From Arthrobacter silviterrae (GTDB taxonomy: Bacteria > Actinomycetota > Actinomycetes > Actinomycetales > Micrococcaceae): 64,000 nucleotides of DNA. The notes under the pieces are model-generated. The model was not told the DNA's origin. It searched no databases and was given only the letters and a program-made list of their open reading frames with translations. Position numbers and translations under genes: made by a program. The DNA lies in the NCBI RefSeq assembly GCF_011045165.1, contig NZ_JAAKZI010000028.1, forward strand, positions 1-64,000, read 5' to 3'. Of this stretch, positions 34,078 to 43,538 are shown piece after piece; position 1 is the first letter of the stretch; each line of letters starts with the position of its first letter.

Positions 34078-34797
34078 TTAGTCCTTGGCGAGTTCGACGG
34101 CGTCTAGTTCTTCCAAGGCGGCACGGTGGACCATGTCGAGGTGCTCGCGGACAAGACGGGCTGAAAGTTGTTGGTCGCCGTCCAGGAATGCGTCCACCAG
34201 TTGAGTATGCATTCGTTTCATCTTGTCGACATCGTCCCGTCGGGCATCGATCACGGCCACGACCAGGCTGGAGTCGATCATAAGCTGCTCTTCCTGGCGC
34301 ATGAGGCGGTCATTGCCGGTCATTCCGACCAAGGCAACGTGCAGGTCGCGATGCCGGCGTGAGCTTTCTGCCAGGTCTTCTTCATCGAAAGACGTCAGGT
34401 AGTCGGTGAGGGCGCGGCGGAGGCGTGCCTTGGCGTTTGCATCGGCGTTGATGGATTGGAGGCCGGCGTGGACTTCCAGAAGTTCGCGGGCTTCCAGGAG
34501 GTCACGGATTTCCTTGGACGAAAACGCCCGGACATAGGCGCTGTGGTAAGGCCGCCGCGCCAGGTAACCCTCGGCGATGAGGTACTGCATGACCTCGCGA
34601 ACGGTAGCACGGGACACGCCGTACTGGGCGACCATCGACTTCTCCGTCATGGCTGTGCCCAGCGGTATCTCGCCGCTGACGATTGAATTCCGCACTTCTT
34701 CGGCAATGACGTCGGCCGTCAGGGCTCCGGATGACGGCGTGTTTTTTTGGTGCCGGGCAGCCGCCGGTGGACGCTTCTCGGGACGAATGATGGTCAT
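34078..34797 (-). CDS. GntR-family regulator (FCD domain)
   Basis: 239 residues. The N-terminal winged helix (VRNSIVSGEIPLGTAMTEKSMVAQYGVSRATVREVMQYLIAEGYL, about 30-85) is followed by an all-helical FCD ligand domain with metal-type His and Asp residues. It is transcribed divergently from the catabolic operon. Three TGTCAGAYA boxes in the shared upstream region fit a GntR operator. It probably represses the operon in the absence of the substrate. Confidence 0.88.
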   Translation of the reverse strand: MTIIRPEKRPPAAARHQKNTPSSGALTADVIAEEVRNSIVSGEIPLGTAMTEKSMVAQYGVSRATVREVMQYLIAEGYLARRPYHSAYVRAFSSKEIRDLLEARELLEVHAGLQSINADANAKARLRRALTDYLTSFDEEDLAESSRRHRDLHVALVGMTGNDRLMRQEEQLMIDSSLVVAVIDARRDDVDKMKRMHTQLVDAFLDGDQQLSARLVREHLDMVHRAALEELDAVELAKD

Positions 34798-34807
34798 AAA
34801 TCCATTT

Positions 34808-34878
34808 TGTCAGATAAAACCTTGACCGCGCCAGCTTTTGGTTAGATGATTGTCAGACATTCACCACATTGTCAGACA
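34808..34878. promoter_or_regulatory. GntR operator boxes between regulator and catabolic operon
   Basis: The 9-bp palindrome TGTCAGACA occurs at 34851-34859 and 34870-34878, 19 bp apart, with a variant TGTCAGATA at 34808-34816. The T-x-GT-N-AC-x-A layout is typical of FadR/FCD-type GntR operators. A TTGACC (-35-like) at 34822-34827 lies between the boxes, so binding would block transcription. Confidence 0.7.
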
Positions 34879-34905
34879 TTCTTTCCACTAGTTTGAGGTG
34901 CATTT

Positions 34906-36351
34906 ATGACAACGACGTCAGTAGACAGTACGGGCGGCCACGCGGCTGGCAAGCTCTGGGGCGGACGGTTCGCGTCCAGAACTGACCCTGCACTGGAAGA
35001 CCTCTCCCGTTCACCCCGCGACTATTTCCGCATGGTGCCCTACGACGCCATCGGTTCAAAGGCCCACGCCGGCGAGCTGGTTCGCAAAGGACTCTTAACT
35101 GCGGGGGAGCGGGAGGTGATTGAATCTACCCTCGATGAAATCGTGGCTGACCACCTGAACGGTGACATTGTTCCGTCGCCAGGTGACGAGGATGTTCACG
35201 GCTACCTTGAGCGGATCTTGGTGGAGCGGCTGGGACCGCTCGGCGGCAAGTTGCGGGCAGGCAGGTCGCGCAATGACCAGACAGCCAATGAGCTTCGCCT
35301 TTACCTTCGGGACGCCGCACGGTCCGTGGCCCATGACACCGGGCGCCTGGTGGAGGTCCTGGTGGCACGTGCCGTGGAGGCGAAGGACGTGGTGGCTCCC
35401 GGGTTCACCCACCTGCAGCCGGCGCAGCCGATTGTTTTCGGGCACCAGCTGATGGCCCACGCGTTCGCACTCACCCGTGACGTCACGCGGCTCCAGCATG
35501 CGTGGGAGTCGAGTTCGCTGTCCCCGCTGGGCGCCGCCGCACTCGCGGGATCGTCCTTAAGCGTGGATCCCCTGGCGGCGGCCCGTGAGCAGGGCTTCAC
35601 CGGAATTTCCGAGAATTCCATTGATGCCGTGTCGAGCAGGGACCATGTGGCGGAGTTCCTCTTCGCAACCGCGATGCTGGCCACCGACATTTCCCGCCTG
35701 TGCGAGGAATTCTGCCTGTGGTCCACCATCCAGTTTGGGTGGATAAAGCTCGACGACGCATTTTCCACCGGGTCATCCATCATGCCGCAGAAGAAAAACC
35801 CCGACATTGCCGAACTGGCCCGCGGCAAGGCGTCACGGCTCAACGCCAACCTTGCCGGCATGCTCGGCGTGCTCAAGGGCCTGCCCTTCGCCTATAACCG
35901 GGACCTGAGCGAAGACAAGCGGTTTGCTTTTGACAGCGCCGACACCCTGGCCCTTGTCCTGCCTGCCGTAGCCGGAATGGTCAGGACGTTCAAGATCAAC
36001 GCCGAGGCCATGGAACGCCAGGCGACGGTGGGATTCACCCTAGCAACGGAACTTGCCGACTGGCTCGCCGAGCAGGGCGTCCCCTTCAGCGAGGCTCATG
36101 ACGTCACGGGCCAGGTGGTGAAGCACTGTGAAATGAACAGCATCACTTTAGGGCAGCTGACCTTGCAGGCCGCACGGGAGATCGACGCCCGCATCAGCAG
36201 CGACGCCCTGGCCCGGCTGACAGTTGAATCCGCCCTGGCACGACGAAACGGACCCGGCGGGACATCGCCGTCAAACATTGACGTGCAGCGCAGACAAGTT
36301 GAGGCGAAGCTGTCCGAGGCACTGGGACTCTTTGGCGGACCAGATGACTAG
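34906..36351 (+). CDS. Argininosuccinate-lyase-like C-N lyase of the aspartase/fumarase superfamily
   Basis: 481 residues. The three superfamily regions are intact: GRSRNDQ, THLQPAQPI and the signature GSSIMPQKKNPDIAEL with the catalytic Ser. It closely resembles ArgH, but no arginine genes lie nearby. EDDS lyase is ArgH-like, and the island also holds an MmgE/PrpD protein, the family of iminodisuccinate epimerase. I therefore infer cleavage of an N-substituted aspartate to fumarate and an amine. A duplicated true ArgH remains possible. Confidence 0.75.
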   Translation: MTTTSVDSTGGHAAGKLWGGRFASRTDPALEDLSRSPRDYFRMVPYDAIGSKAHAGELVRKGLLTAGEREVIESTLDEIVADHLNGDIVPSPGDEDVHGYLERILVERLGPLGGKLRAGRSRNDQTANELRLYLRDAARSVAHDTGRLVEVLVARAVEAKDVVAPGFTHLQPAQPIVFGHQLMAHAFALTRDVTRLQHAWESSSLSPLGAAALAGSSLSVDPLAAAREQGFTGISENSIDAVSSRDHVAEFLFATAMLATDISRLCEEFCLWSTIQFGWIKLDDAFSTGSSIMPQKKNPDIAELARGKASRLNANLAGMLGVLKGLPFAYNRDLSEDKRFAFDSADTLALVLPAVAGMVRTFKINAEAMERQATVGFTLATELADWLAEQGVPFSEAHDVTGQVVKHCEMNSITLGQLTLQAAREIDARISSDALARLTVESALARRNGPGGTSPSNIDVQRRQVEAKLSEALGLFGGPDD

Positions 36352-37270
36352 GGACAGTGCAGCAACAGTGGACAACATGACTACAGATGCCGCCAAGCCG
36401 GGCTATCGGGTCATCCCCGTGCGGCATTGGGGGCGCCTGGCTGCCGGCATCGTCACGGTTGCCCTTCTGGCCTCCATCGTGGTTTCCTTTGCCCGGGCCG
36501 AAATTGACTGGTCGGTTGTTGGCCAGTACTTCACCTACCACACGATTCTCACGGGCTTCATGGTGACGATCGTGCTGACCGTTGTTGCCATGGTGATCGG
36601 CATCCTCCTGGGGGTGCTGGTGGCGGTCATGCGCCTCTCCTCCAACCCTGTCGTGAGCGGCATCGCCTGGCTGTATGTGTGGATTTTCCGTGGGACACCT
36701 GTCTACCTGCAGCTCCTGTTGTGGTTCAACATCGCCTTGATCTTTCCCCACGTGGGGATACCGGGAGTATTTAGCGGACGGACGGTGGACCTGGTCACCC
36801 CCTTTGTGGCTGCCATCCTCGGCCTTGGCCTGAACCAGGGCGCCTACACCTCCGAGGTCGTTAGGGCCGGAATTCTCTCCGTCGACGAAGGACAGGGAGA
36901 AGCCGCCAAGGCCCTCGGCCTCCCGAGTGGTGCCTTGATGCGTACGGTGATCCTGCCCCAGGCGATGCGGGTGATCCTTCCCCCGATCGGCAACGAGACG
37001 ATTGGGATGCTCAAGACCACCTCTCTGGCCTCGGCCATCGGCGCCTCGGAAGTCCTCAATGAGTCCCAACACATCTACCTGGTAAACAACATGATCATGG
37101 AACTGCTCCTGGTCTCGGCCATCTGGTACCTCATCGCCGTTTCCATCCTTTCCATCATCCAGTACTACATTGAACGCCGCTTCGCGAAGGGCGGCTCCAG
37201 CAAGGCCCTGCCGCTGACCCCCTGGCAGAAGATTGTTTGGTTCTTCACCACCCGAAGGAGCTTGGCATGA
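36344..37270 (+). CDS. Polar amino-acid ABC transporter permease (HisM/GlnP type)
   Basis: About 308 residues from ATG 36344, which overlaps the lyase stop by eight bases; ATG 36377 is also possible. It has about five membrane helices and the EAA segment ([28 protein letters not shown]). Only one permease is present, so it should form a homodimer. With the next two genes it makes a complete importer. Confidence 0.85.
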   Translation: MTRDSAATVDNMTTDAAKPGYRVIPVRHWGRLAAGIVTVALLASIVVSFARAEIDWSVVGQYFTYHTILTGFMVTIVLTVVAMVIGILLGVLVAVMRLSSNPVVSGIAWLYVWIFRGTPVYLQLLLWFNIALIFPHVGIPGVFSGRTVDLVTPFVAAILGLGLNQGAYTSEVVRAGILSVDEGQGEAAKALGLPSGALMRTVILPQAMRVILPPIGNETIGMLKTTSLASAIGASEVLNESQHIYLVNNMIMELLLVSAIWYLIAVSILSIIQYYIERRFAKGGSSKALPLTPWQKIVWFFTTRRSLA

Positions 37271-38043
37271 ACACCCAACCACTGGTCCGGGTCGAAGGGC
37301 TGCACAAGAGTTTCGGCCCCCAAGAAGTGCTCAAGGGTGTGTCCATGGAAGTGCACAGCGGGGAGGTGGTTTGCATCCTTGGCCCCTCCGGTTCAGGGAA
37401 GAGCACACTCCTGCGATGCATCAACTTCATCGAAGAGCCCACCGCCGGCCTCATCTTTGTAGGGGACGAGATCATCGGCCACAGGCGCACGCCTGATGCC
37501 GCCGTCCTGCAGCAGGTCCGGGAGTCGGAAATCGCGCGCCAGCGCCAGGACATCGGCATGGTCTTCCAAAAGTTCAACCTCTTCCCGCACATGACAGTCC
37601 TGGAAAACATCACCCATGCCCCCCGCCTCGTCAAGCACATTGCTGCCGGGCCGGCGAAAGCCACAGCCATGGACCTGCTGGAGAAGGTAGGCCTGGCGAA
37701 CCGCGCCGGCGCCTATCCCCGCCAACTTTCCGGTGGGCAGCAACAGCGGGTGGCGATTGCCAGGGCCCTGGCCATGGAACCAAAGCTGGTGTTGTTTGAC
37801 GAACCCACATCCGCCCTCGACCCCGAACTGGTGGGTGACGTCCTGGAGGTCATGAAGGACCTTGCCACGGGGGGCCTCACCATGATCGTGGTCACGCATG
37901 AAATCGGCTTTGCCCGCGAAGTGGCCGACCGCGTGATCTTCGTTGACGACGGCGTCATCGTCGAACAAGGCACGCCCGCAGAAGTCCTCGACACACCATC
38001 ACACGAACGTACCAAAGCCTTCCTTTCCCGAGTTCTCTCGTAA
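37267..38043 (+). CDS. Polar amino-acid ABC transporter ATP-binding protein
   Basis: About 258 residues from ATG 37267 (AAGGAGCTTGGC before it; ATGA overlap with the permease stop). Walker A is GPSGSGKST, the signature LSGGQQQR, Walker [13 protein letters not shown] and the H-loop VTHE. It is the GlnQ/HisP class that energises the importer of the island. Confidence 0.9.
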   Translation: MNTQPLVRVEGLHKSFGPQEVLKGVSMEVHSGEVVCILGPSGSGKSTLLRCINFIEEPTAGLIFVGDEIIGHRRTPDAAVLQQVRESEIARQRQDIGMVFQKFNLFPHMTVLENITHAPRLVKHIAAGPAKATAMDLLEKVGLANRAGAYPRQLSGGQQQRVAIARALAMEPKLVLFDEPTSALDPELVGDVLEVMKDLATGGLTMIVVTHEIGFAREVADRVIFVDDGVIVEQGTPAEVLDTPSHERTKAFLSRVLS

Positions 38044-38063
38044 TCAACCCTGAGGAATACATT

Positions 38064-38912
38064 ATGAAATCGACATTTATCAAGGTCGCCGCCACCGCCT
38101 CCGCCATCTTCATGCTGGCCGGCTGCGGGGGTGCCGCCACTTCCAGCACCAGCAGCGCAGGACTGTCCACCATCAAGTCCGGAGTCCTGACCGTGGGCCT
38201 GTCCCCGGACTTCCCTCCGATGGAATACCTGGACCCCAAAACCAACCAGCTCACCGGGGCCGACGTCGACCTGGTCAATGAAATCGCCAAACGGCTGAAC
38301 CTAAAAGTGGAATTCACCCAGCAGAAGTTCGACCAACTGGTCAACTCCGTCAAGACGGAACGGGTGGACATCACCTTCTCCGGCATGTCAGACACCGTGG
38401 CCCGCCAGAAAACGGTCGACTTCGTGGACTACTTCAAGTCCGTGGGCCGCTTCTACACACTGGCTGCGAACAAGGCCAAGTACACCAAGGCAACAGACGC
38501 CTGCGGCCAAGCCGTGGCCGTCAGCTCGGCGACCGACTACTTCCCCAAGCTGCAGCAATTCAGCAAAGACACCTGCGAATCTGCCGGGCTCCCCGCCGTC
38601 AACATCATCCCCACGGATTCTGGTGCTGCCGCCCGCCTGCAGCTCGACCAGGGTCGTGCCACCCTGGCCATCCAAGGAGCAGAAAACCTTGTCTACTTTG
38701 CCCAGCAGGATCCAGGCAAGTACGATATGGTCCTGCCCGACTTGACCAACACCCCCTTTGGTGCTGCCGTAAAGAAGGGCAACACCGCTCTGGCGGACAA
38801 GGTGCGGGACGCCTTTGCTGCCATGAACACCGACGGGACCACCAAGAAAATCCTCGACAAATACAATGTGGGCTACGGCCTGATGGCCCCCGCCATCAAT
38901 GGTGTCAAGTAG
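38064..38912 (+). CDS. Polar amino-acid ABC transporter substrate-binding lipoprotein
   Basis: 282 residues with a lipobox (MLAGC). The mature protein is a type 2 periplasmic-binding fold with the usual N-terminal pattern GVLTVGLSPDFPPMEYLDP and the DVDLVNEIAKRL helix. It would bind an amino-acid-like anion or zwitterion, plausibly the substrate of the lyase. Its stop lies within the start of the next gene. Confidence 0.88.
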   Translation: MKSTFIKVAATASAIFMLAGCGGAATSSTSSAGLSTIKSGVLTVGLSPDFPPMEYLDPKTNQLTGADVDLVNEIAKRLNLKVEFTQQKFDQLVNSVKTERVDITFSGMSDTVARQKTVDFVDYFKSVGRFYTLAANKAKYTKATDACGQAVAVSSATDYFPKLQQFSKDTCESAGLPAVNIIPTDSGAAARLQLDQGRATLAIQGAENLVYFAQQDPGKYDMVLPDLTNTPFGAAVKKGNTALADKVRDAFAAMNTDGTTKKILDKYNVGYGLMAPAINGVK

Positions 38913-39759
38913 CTCCGTGGACCTCAAAGCCTCAACCGACAAGCCGGGGGCCGGCGTGCTTCAACAAGCCACGCTGGCCCTCGCTTTCGACCTTGACGGT
39001 CCCACCGGGGACGCCATGCTTAGCGGTTCCATCTGGAACAAACCCGGCTACTTCGGCCTGGGCGCCTACGGGCCACACCGGGCCGTGCCCCGGATCCTGG
39101 ACATGCTGGCCGCCCACGGCGTGAAGGCCACGTTTTTCACCCCGGCATGGGTGGTGGAACACTGGCCCGGCCTTTGCCGACGCATCGTGGCAGAGGGACA
39201 CGAAATCGGCAACCACGGATACAAGCACGAAGTCTTCTTCAGGCTTTCGGCCGAGGAGCAGCGGAGCATCCTGAATAGAAGCCAGAATATCTTCGAGGAC
39301 ACTGTGGGAGTTCGGGCCACGGGATTCCGGGCGCCCTCGGGCGACTGGCACCCGCAGACCGCCTCACTGCTGGCCGAATGCGGGTTCAGCTACTCCAGCT
39401 CCCTGCGCAATGGTGACGTGCCCTTCCGCCACGACGGCCATTCCCTCATCGAGATTCCAGCCAAGTCGCTTTTCGACGACTACACGGCGTTCGCTTACCA
39501 CCGGGCCCCGAATTTCCCGGCAGGACTGGACAGGGTGGCCGCCTACACCCCCGTATTCGAGTCCTGGGGCGAGGAAATCCTGGCGGCCGTTCCCGAAGGA
39601 CTAACGGTGGCCACGATTTGGCACCCCAAGGTCATCGGGACGCCGGGACGGGCGCTGCTGCTCGAGAAGTTTATCGGCGAGCTGGTGGAGAACCCGGGCA
39701 TCCGCTTTGAAACGTGCGACGCCATCGCCCGGCACTGGTCTGAAAGGAATCCTGCATGA
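38899..39759 (+). CDS. NodB-fold polysaccharide-deacetylase-like hydrolase (first)
   Basis: 286 residues. NodB motifs are visible: a first acidic motif FDLDGP (instead of TFDDG), the metal motif NHGYKH with two His, and the arginine motif GFRAPSGDW. The D-x-D form and the absence of a signal peptide fit the cytoplasmic PuuE-like group that hydrolyses small C-N substrates rather than cell-wall sugar. It overlaps both neighbours by a few bases in the operon. Confidence 0.78.
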   Translation: MVSSSSVDLKASTDKPGAGVLQQATLALAFDLDGPTGDAMLSGSIWNKPGYFGLGAYGPHRAVPRILDMLAAHGVKATFFTPAWVVEHWPGLCRRIVAEGHEIGNHGYKHEVFFRLSAEEQRSILNRSQNIFEDTVGVRATGFRAPSGDWHPQTASLLAECGFSYSSSLRNGDVPFRHDGHSLIEIPAKSLFDDYTAFAYHRAPNFPAGLDRVAAYTPVFESWGEEILAAVPEGLTVATIWHPKVIGTPGRALLLEKFIGELVENPGIRFETCDAIARHWSERNPA

Positions 39760-40658
39760 ACTGGCCCCACAATGCCCGGTGCGCCGTCGCCGTCACCATC
39801 GACATCGACGGGGACCTCCCGTTCCTGGCACTCGACCCGGAATATCGGGACCGGCTCAAATCCCGTTCCGTGGGCCTGTACGGGCCCGACCATGGCGCCC
39901 AGAGGCTCCTCGCTGTCCTGGAGGACCTGGACATCAGGGCCACCTGGTTTGTTCCCGGCGCAATCGCAACAACCTACTCGGAGCTCGTGCGCCACATCGC
40001 GGCCACCGGGCACGAAGTGGCTTGCCACGGAACCGAACACCTCGACTTTGACACGCTTGACGCCCCCGGGCAGGTGGAGGAAATCCTCTCCGGGCGCGCC
40101 ATGCTCGAGGAAGTATTGGGCACGCCCGTCACCGGCTTCAGGACACCGGCCGGGGAGTGGGGTCCCGGGTTTGTTGAATCCATGGCGGACGAAGGGTTCC
40201 TATGGTCCTCCTCCCTTCCCTGCGACGACCGGCCATTCTGGCTCGCGGAGACGGGGGTGCTGGAAATTCCCTTCCGCTATGAGCTGGAAGACCTGCAATA
40301 CCTCGGATTCAATTTGGATCCGCCCTTCCCACCCGGCCAGTCACGCATAGCAAGCCACCAAACAGTCCGCGAGAACTGGCGCATCGAGTTTGAAGCGGCA
40401 AACCGGTGGGGGACGCTCTTCCTGCTCCGGCTCAACGCGGAAATCATGGGAACCCCCGGCCGGGCAGAACTGCTCCGCCAATTCCTGACTGAAATTCAGC
40501 AATCCGGCACCGCCTGGATTGCAAGCTGCGGTGAACTGCACAGCCACTTCGCGTCAGCGCAGCCACACCCGGAGGACAACCACCCGTACTCCCTGTTCAC
40601 CAGGCTCAGCGCAGGTGTGGCCGCCTCCGCACCGGCAGTCGCCAAGGCCATTCCATGA
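39756..40658 (+). CDS. NodB-fold polysaccharide-deacetylase-like hydrolase (second)
   Basis: 300 residues. It has the same motif set as its neighbour: TIDIDGD, CHGTEH and GFRTPAGEW. The two proteins are diverged paralogues in tandem, possibly forming a heteromer or acting in turn. No signal peptide is visible. It would act on amide or imide bonds of an imported compound; the exact reaction is unknown. Confidence 0.78.
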   Translation: MNWPHNARCAVAVTIDIDGDLPFLALDPEYRDRLKSRSVGLYGPDHGAQRLLAVLEDLDIRATWFVPGAIATTYSELVRHIAATGHEVACHGTEHLDFDTLDAPGQVEEILSGRAMLEEVLGTPVTGFRTPAGEWGPGFVESMADEGFLWSSSLPCDDRPFWLAETGVLEIPFRYELEDLQYLGFNLDPPFPPGQSRIASHQTVRENWRIEFEAANRWGTLFLLRLNAEIMGTPGRAELLRQFLTEIQQSGTAWIASCGELHSHFASAQPHPEDNHPYSLFTRLSAGVAASAPAVAKAIP

Positions 40659-41989
40659 CTGCCGTTGAAATATTGGCGGACTGGTGCGCCGGGCTCGCCT
40701 GGGAAGACATACCGGGCACCCTGCAGGCCAAGGCCCAAGACCACCTGCTCGACACCCTCGGCGCCGCGATCGCCGGGCGCAACAGCGAACCCGTGCGAAT
40801 AGCGGAGCAAGTCTTCGCGACGCTCGGGCAGGTGCGCCTGCTTACCGCCGGCATGCCGCGCGAACTGCGCGATGCTGCACGGATCAATGCCATATCCGCC
40901 CACGCCCTCGAAATTGACGATACGGAAGGCTGCGACCATTCAGGGGCCGTGGTGGTCCCCGTGGTGATGGCGCTGCAGGACGCGCAAACCGGCGTCGGCG
41001 GGTCCCGGATGCTCACAGCACTCGTTGCCGGGTACGAGGTGGGCCGCCGCGTCCAGCTGTCCCTGGGCGGCTACAACGCCCACAACGACTCCGGTTGGCA
41101 TTCGACCGCAACCTGCGGCGTATTTGCCGCTGCCGCCGCTGCCGCCGTCATGCTTGGACTGGATGCCGGCCAGGCGGCGTCCGCCCTCGCTATTGCAGCC
41201 AGTTCAAGTGCCGGGGGATGGGCCTTCGCCCGCGACGGTGCCATAACGAAACAACTCCACCCCGGCAACGCCGCCGCCAACGGCATCGACGCAGCCCGCC
41301 TGGCCGCCGCTGGCGCCAGCGGACCACTGAACATTTTCGAGCCCGTATGGGGCGGACTGTTTCAAACCCACGGCAACGCCACGGCAAGTCCCGGCGAACT
41401 CACCCGGGGACTCGGCACCACCTGGCACTTCTCACACTCGGCCATCAAGCCCTACGCGTCCTGCCGCAGCACACATTCGGCCATCGACGCTGTGCTCGAG
41501 TTACTGGAGGACGGGTGCCTACGCCCAGACGACATTACCGGCCTCGAAGTGGAGGTGACCTCGTTCCTGCTGCCCATGATCTGTCCGGATCGCCCGGCCA
41601 CGGTCAGTGCCGCACGCATGAGTTTGCCGGTCTGCCTTGCCCTGCTCTTGCAGGGCAGGGCCCTCACACCCGCCGACTTTGATCTGTTCGCCACACCAGC
41701 GACAACCGCCTGGCTGCAGCGCACCACCGTTGTCGTCAATGACGACGACCCCGCCGCGGAACCACTGGTGCGCCTGCGGACAACCGCCGGAACCTTTTCC
41801 AACCGGCACACGACAGCCAGGGGAAGCGCCCCGCTGGCCCTGTCCACGGCAGAAGTTGAAGCCAAATTCGACGAGTTGGTCCGAGAACACGTCGGGATTG
41901 CCACGGCAGAAGCCATCAAGCGGTTTGTCCGGGAACTTCCCGCCACACCGTCGCCGCATTTCCCAGAGATGGCGACCGACCGAACATAA
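40655..41989 (+). CDS. MmgE/PrpD-family protein (iminodisuccinate-epimerase-like)
   Basis: 444 residues with the MmgE/PrpD all-helical N-terminal domain (AQDHLLDTLGAAIAGRNSE, DDTEGCDHSGAVVVP, GYEVGRRVQLSLG) and the lid domain (HFSHSAIKPYASCRSTHSAIDA). The family holds 2-methylcitrate dehydratase, cis-aconitate decarboxylase and iminodisuccinate epimerase. Next to an ArgH-like lyase and an amino-acid importer the epimerase role is the most economical guess. The ATG overlaps the previous stop (ATGA). Confidence 0.78.
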   Translation: MTAVEILADWCAGLAWEDIPGTLQAKAQDHLLDTLGAAIAGRNSEPVRIAEQVFATLGQVRLLTAGMPRELRDAARINAISAHALEIDDTEGCDHSGAVVVPVVMALQDAQTGVGGSRMLTALVAGYEVGRRVQLSLGGYNAHNDSGWHSTATCGVFAAAAAAAVMLGLDAGQAASALAIAASSSAGGWAFARDGAITKQLHPGNAAANGIDAARLAAAGASGPLNIFEPVWGGLFQTHGNATASPGELTRGLGTTWHFSHSAIKPYASCRSTHSAIDAVLELLEDGCLRPDDITGLEVEVTSFLLPMICPDRPATVSAARMSLPVCLALLLQGRALTPADFDLFATPATTAWLQRTTVVVNDDDPAAEPLVRLRTTAGTFSNRHTTARGSAPLALSTAEVEAKFDELVREHVGIATAEAIKRFVRELPATPSPHFPEMATDRT

Positions 41990-42064
41990 ACATCAGCGAC
42001 GAATTGGCCCCGTACTTGGCCACGATCGGCCCAGGCAAGGGGCCGGAATGAGGAAGCAGGCATC

Positions 42065-43441
42065 ATGGAACCCGGACGCACCGCCATCCGCACCCGATAT
42101 ACCGTCGTCCCCGGAGCCGTCCACCAGGAAGTCATCCGCGATGCGACCGTCATCGTGGAAGGCAACACGATCGTGGCCGTCACGCGTGAGGAGGTGACGC
42201 GCGCGGACGAGTTCATCACCGTCGAGGAAGGTGTTCTCATCCCGGGCTTCGTCAACCTGCACAACCATGCCCTCAACGGCCCCACGTTGAAGGGCATCAC
42301 CGATGACTACGACCGCACTGCCAGCGCGGGAAGCCTGATCTACAAATTGCTCATGCCCCTGGGTGACCTTTCCACGCATGGGACATCGGAAGAGGACATC
42401 CGGGCGATATACCGGCTCGCCCTGCTCGACATGCTCAAGAGCGGCACCACCACCATGTTGGACATGTGGCGGCCAGCCCACCGCGGTTTCCTGGCCGTTG
42501 CCCAGGAAATGGGGTTGCGCGCCTATGGTGCTCCCTATGTGCTCTCAACCCCACCAACCGGCGTCAACTCCCAGGGCCTTCCCACTTACGGACAGGCAGA
42601 TGAACGCGAGCAGATGGCCGTTTTCCGTGAGATCTTTGACGAATATGACGAGGGACCGTCAGGCCGGATAAGGATTGTCCTCGGGCCGCATGGGACGGAC
42701 ACCTGTACCCCTGAGCTGCTGGAAACCGTCCGCAGGACAGCCAACGAGCTTGACACCCTGGTCACCATCCATGCCGCCCAAAGCCAACCCGAGGTCGCCA
42801 CCATACAGGACCGCTACGGACTGACCCCGATCGAATACCTGCACGCCCACGGCATTACCGGGCCGGACGTTATCGCCTCCCACTGCGTATACGCGAGCGA
42901 TGCAGATCTTGGGATACTCCGGGACACGGGAACATCCGTGGCCAGCTGTCCGCTGACATTCGCCCGCGGAGGCTACAGCGCCCCCTATCAACGCTTCGCC
43001 GACCACGGCATACGCACCGGCATAGGCACCGACGGCTATGGTTTTGACTTCATCGAGGAAATGCGGTCGGCCGGATTTGTGTCCAAACTGAAGCTTCAAC
43101 AATCCCATGTGGCAAGCGCAGCGCAATTGCTGAAGGCCGGAACCGAGGACGGGGCGGCCGCACTGGGCAGGTCCGACCTGGGACGGATTGAAGTTGGCGC
43201 ACGGGCGGACCTGACGATCGTTGACCTGGGCCGCGCAGGACTGCAACCCGTGCGGGATCCCATCAAGAACCTCATCTGGTACACCTCCGCCCCCGACGTC
43301 ACTACCGTCATGGTGGACGGTCAGGTGCTGCTCAAGGGACGAAAGCCGGTAGGGATGGACGAGGCAACTGTCATCTCTGCAGGGGTCGAGGCCGTGGGCC
43401 GGCTTTGGGAACGCGCCGAACAACAAGGCATCCAACTCTAA
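42065..43441 (+). CDS. Amidohydrolase-superfamily deaminase/chlorohydrolase (Atz/Trz type)
   Basis: 458 residues. The metal site is complete: HNH in GFVNLHNH (about residue 66), His in TIHAAQSQ, His in ASHC, and Asp in GIGTDG. This is the subtype shared by AtzA/TrzN, guanine deaminase and related enzymes, which remove amino or chloro groups from ring or guanidino compounds. It lies in the island operon 75 bases after the PrpD gene. The substrate is unresolved. Confidence 0.82.
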   Translation: MEPGRTAIRTRYTVVPGAVHQEVIRDATVIVEGNTIVAVTREEVTRADEFITVEEGVLIPGFVNLHNHALNGPTLKGITDDYDRTASAGSLIYKLLMPLGDLSTHGTSEEDIRAIYRLALLDMLKSGTTTMLDMWRPAHRGFLAVAQEMGLRAYGAPYVLSTPPTGVNSQGLPTYGQADEREQMAVFREIFDEYDEGPSGRIRIVLGPHGTDTCTPELLETVRRTANELDTLVTIHAAQSQPEVATIQDRYGLTPIEYLHAHGITGPDVIASHCVYASDADLGILRDTGTSVASCPLTFARGGYSAPYQRFADHGIRTGIGTDGYGFDFIEEMRSAGFVSKLKLQQSHVASAAQLLKAGTEDGAAALGRSDLGRIEVGARADLTIVDLGRAGLQPVRDPIKNLIWYTSAPDVTTVMVDGQVLLKGRKPVGMDEATVISAGVEAVGRLWERAEQQGIQL

Positions 43442-43538
43442 CGGCGCCCGGCAGAAAGGCCGCGTGTCGCCAGCCTTTCCAGTCCGCTCCGCTCTACTCG
43501 TCCAACCCAACATCCGCCAACCCATGGAGGTATCGCCA

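Noticed and set aside
34906-36351. Calling the lyase plain argH of arginine biosynthesis
   Set aside because: No other arginine gene is near, and the operon partners point to catabolism; kept as an alternative only.
36194-37282. 362-residue minus-strand frame over the amino-acid permease
   Set aside because: Shadow; the plus strand holds a permease with an EAA loop and coupled operon start.
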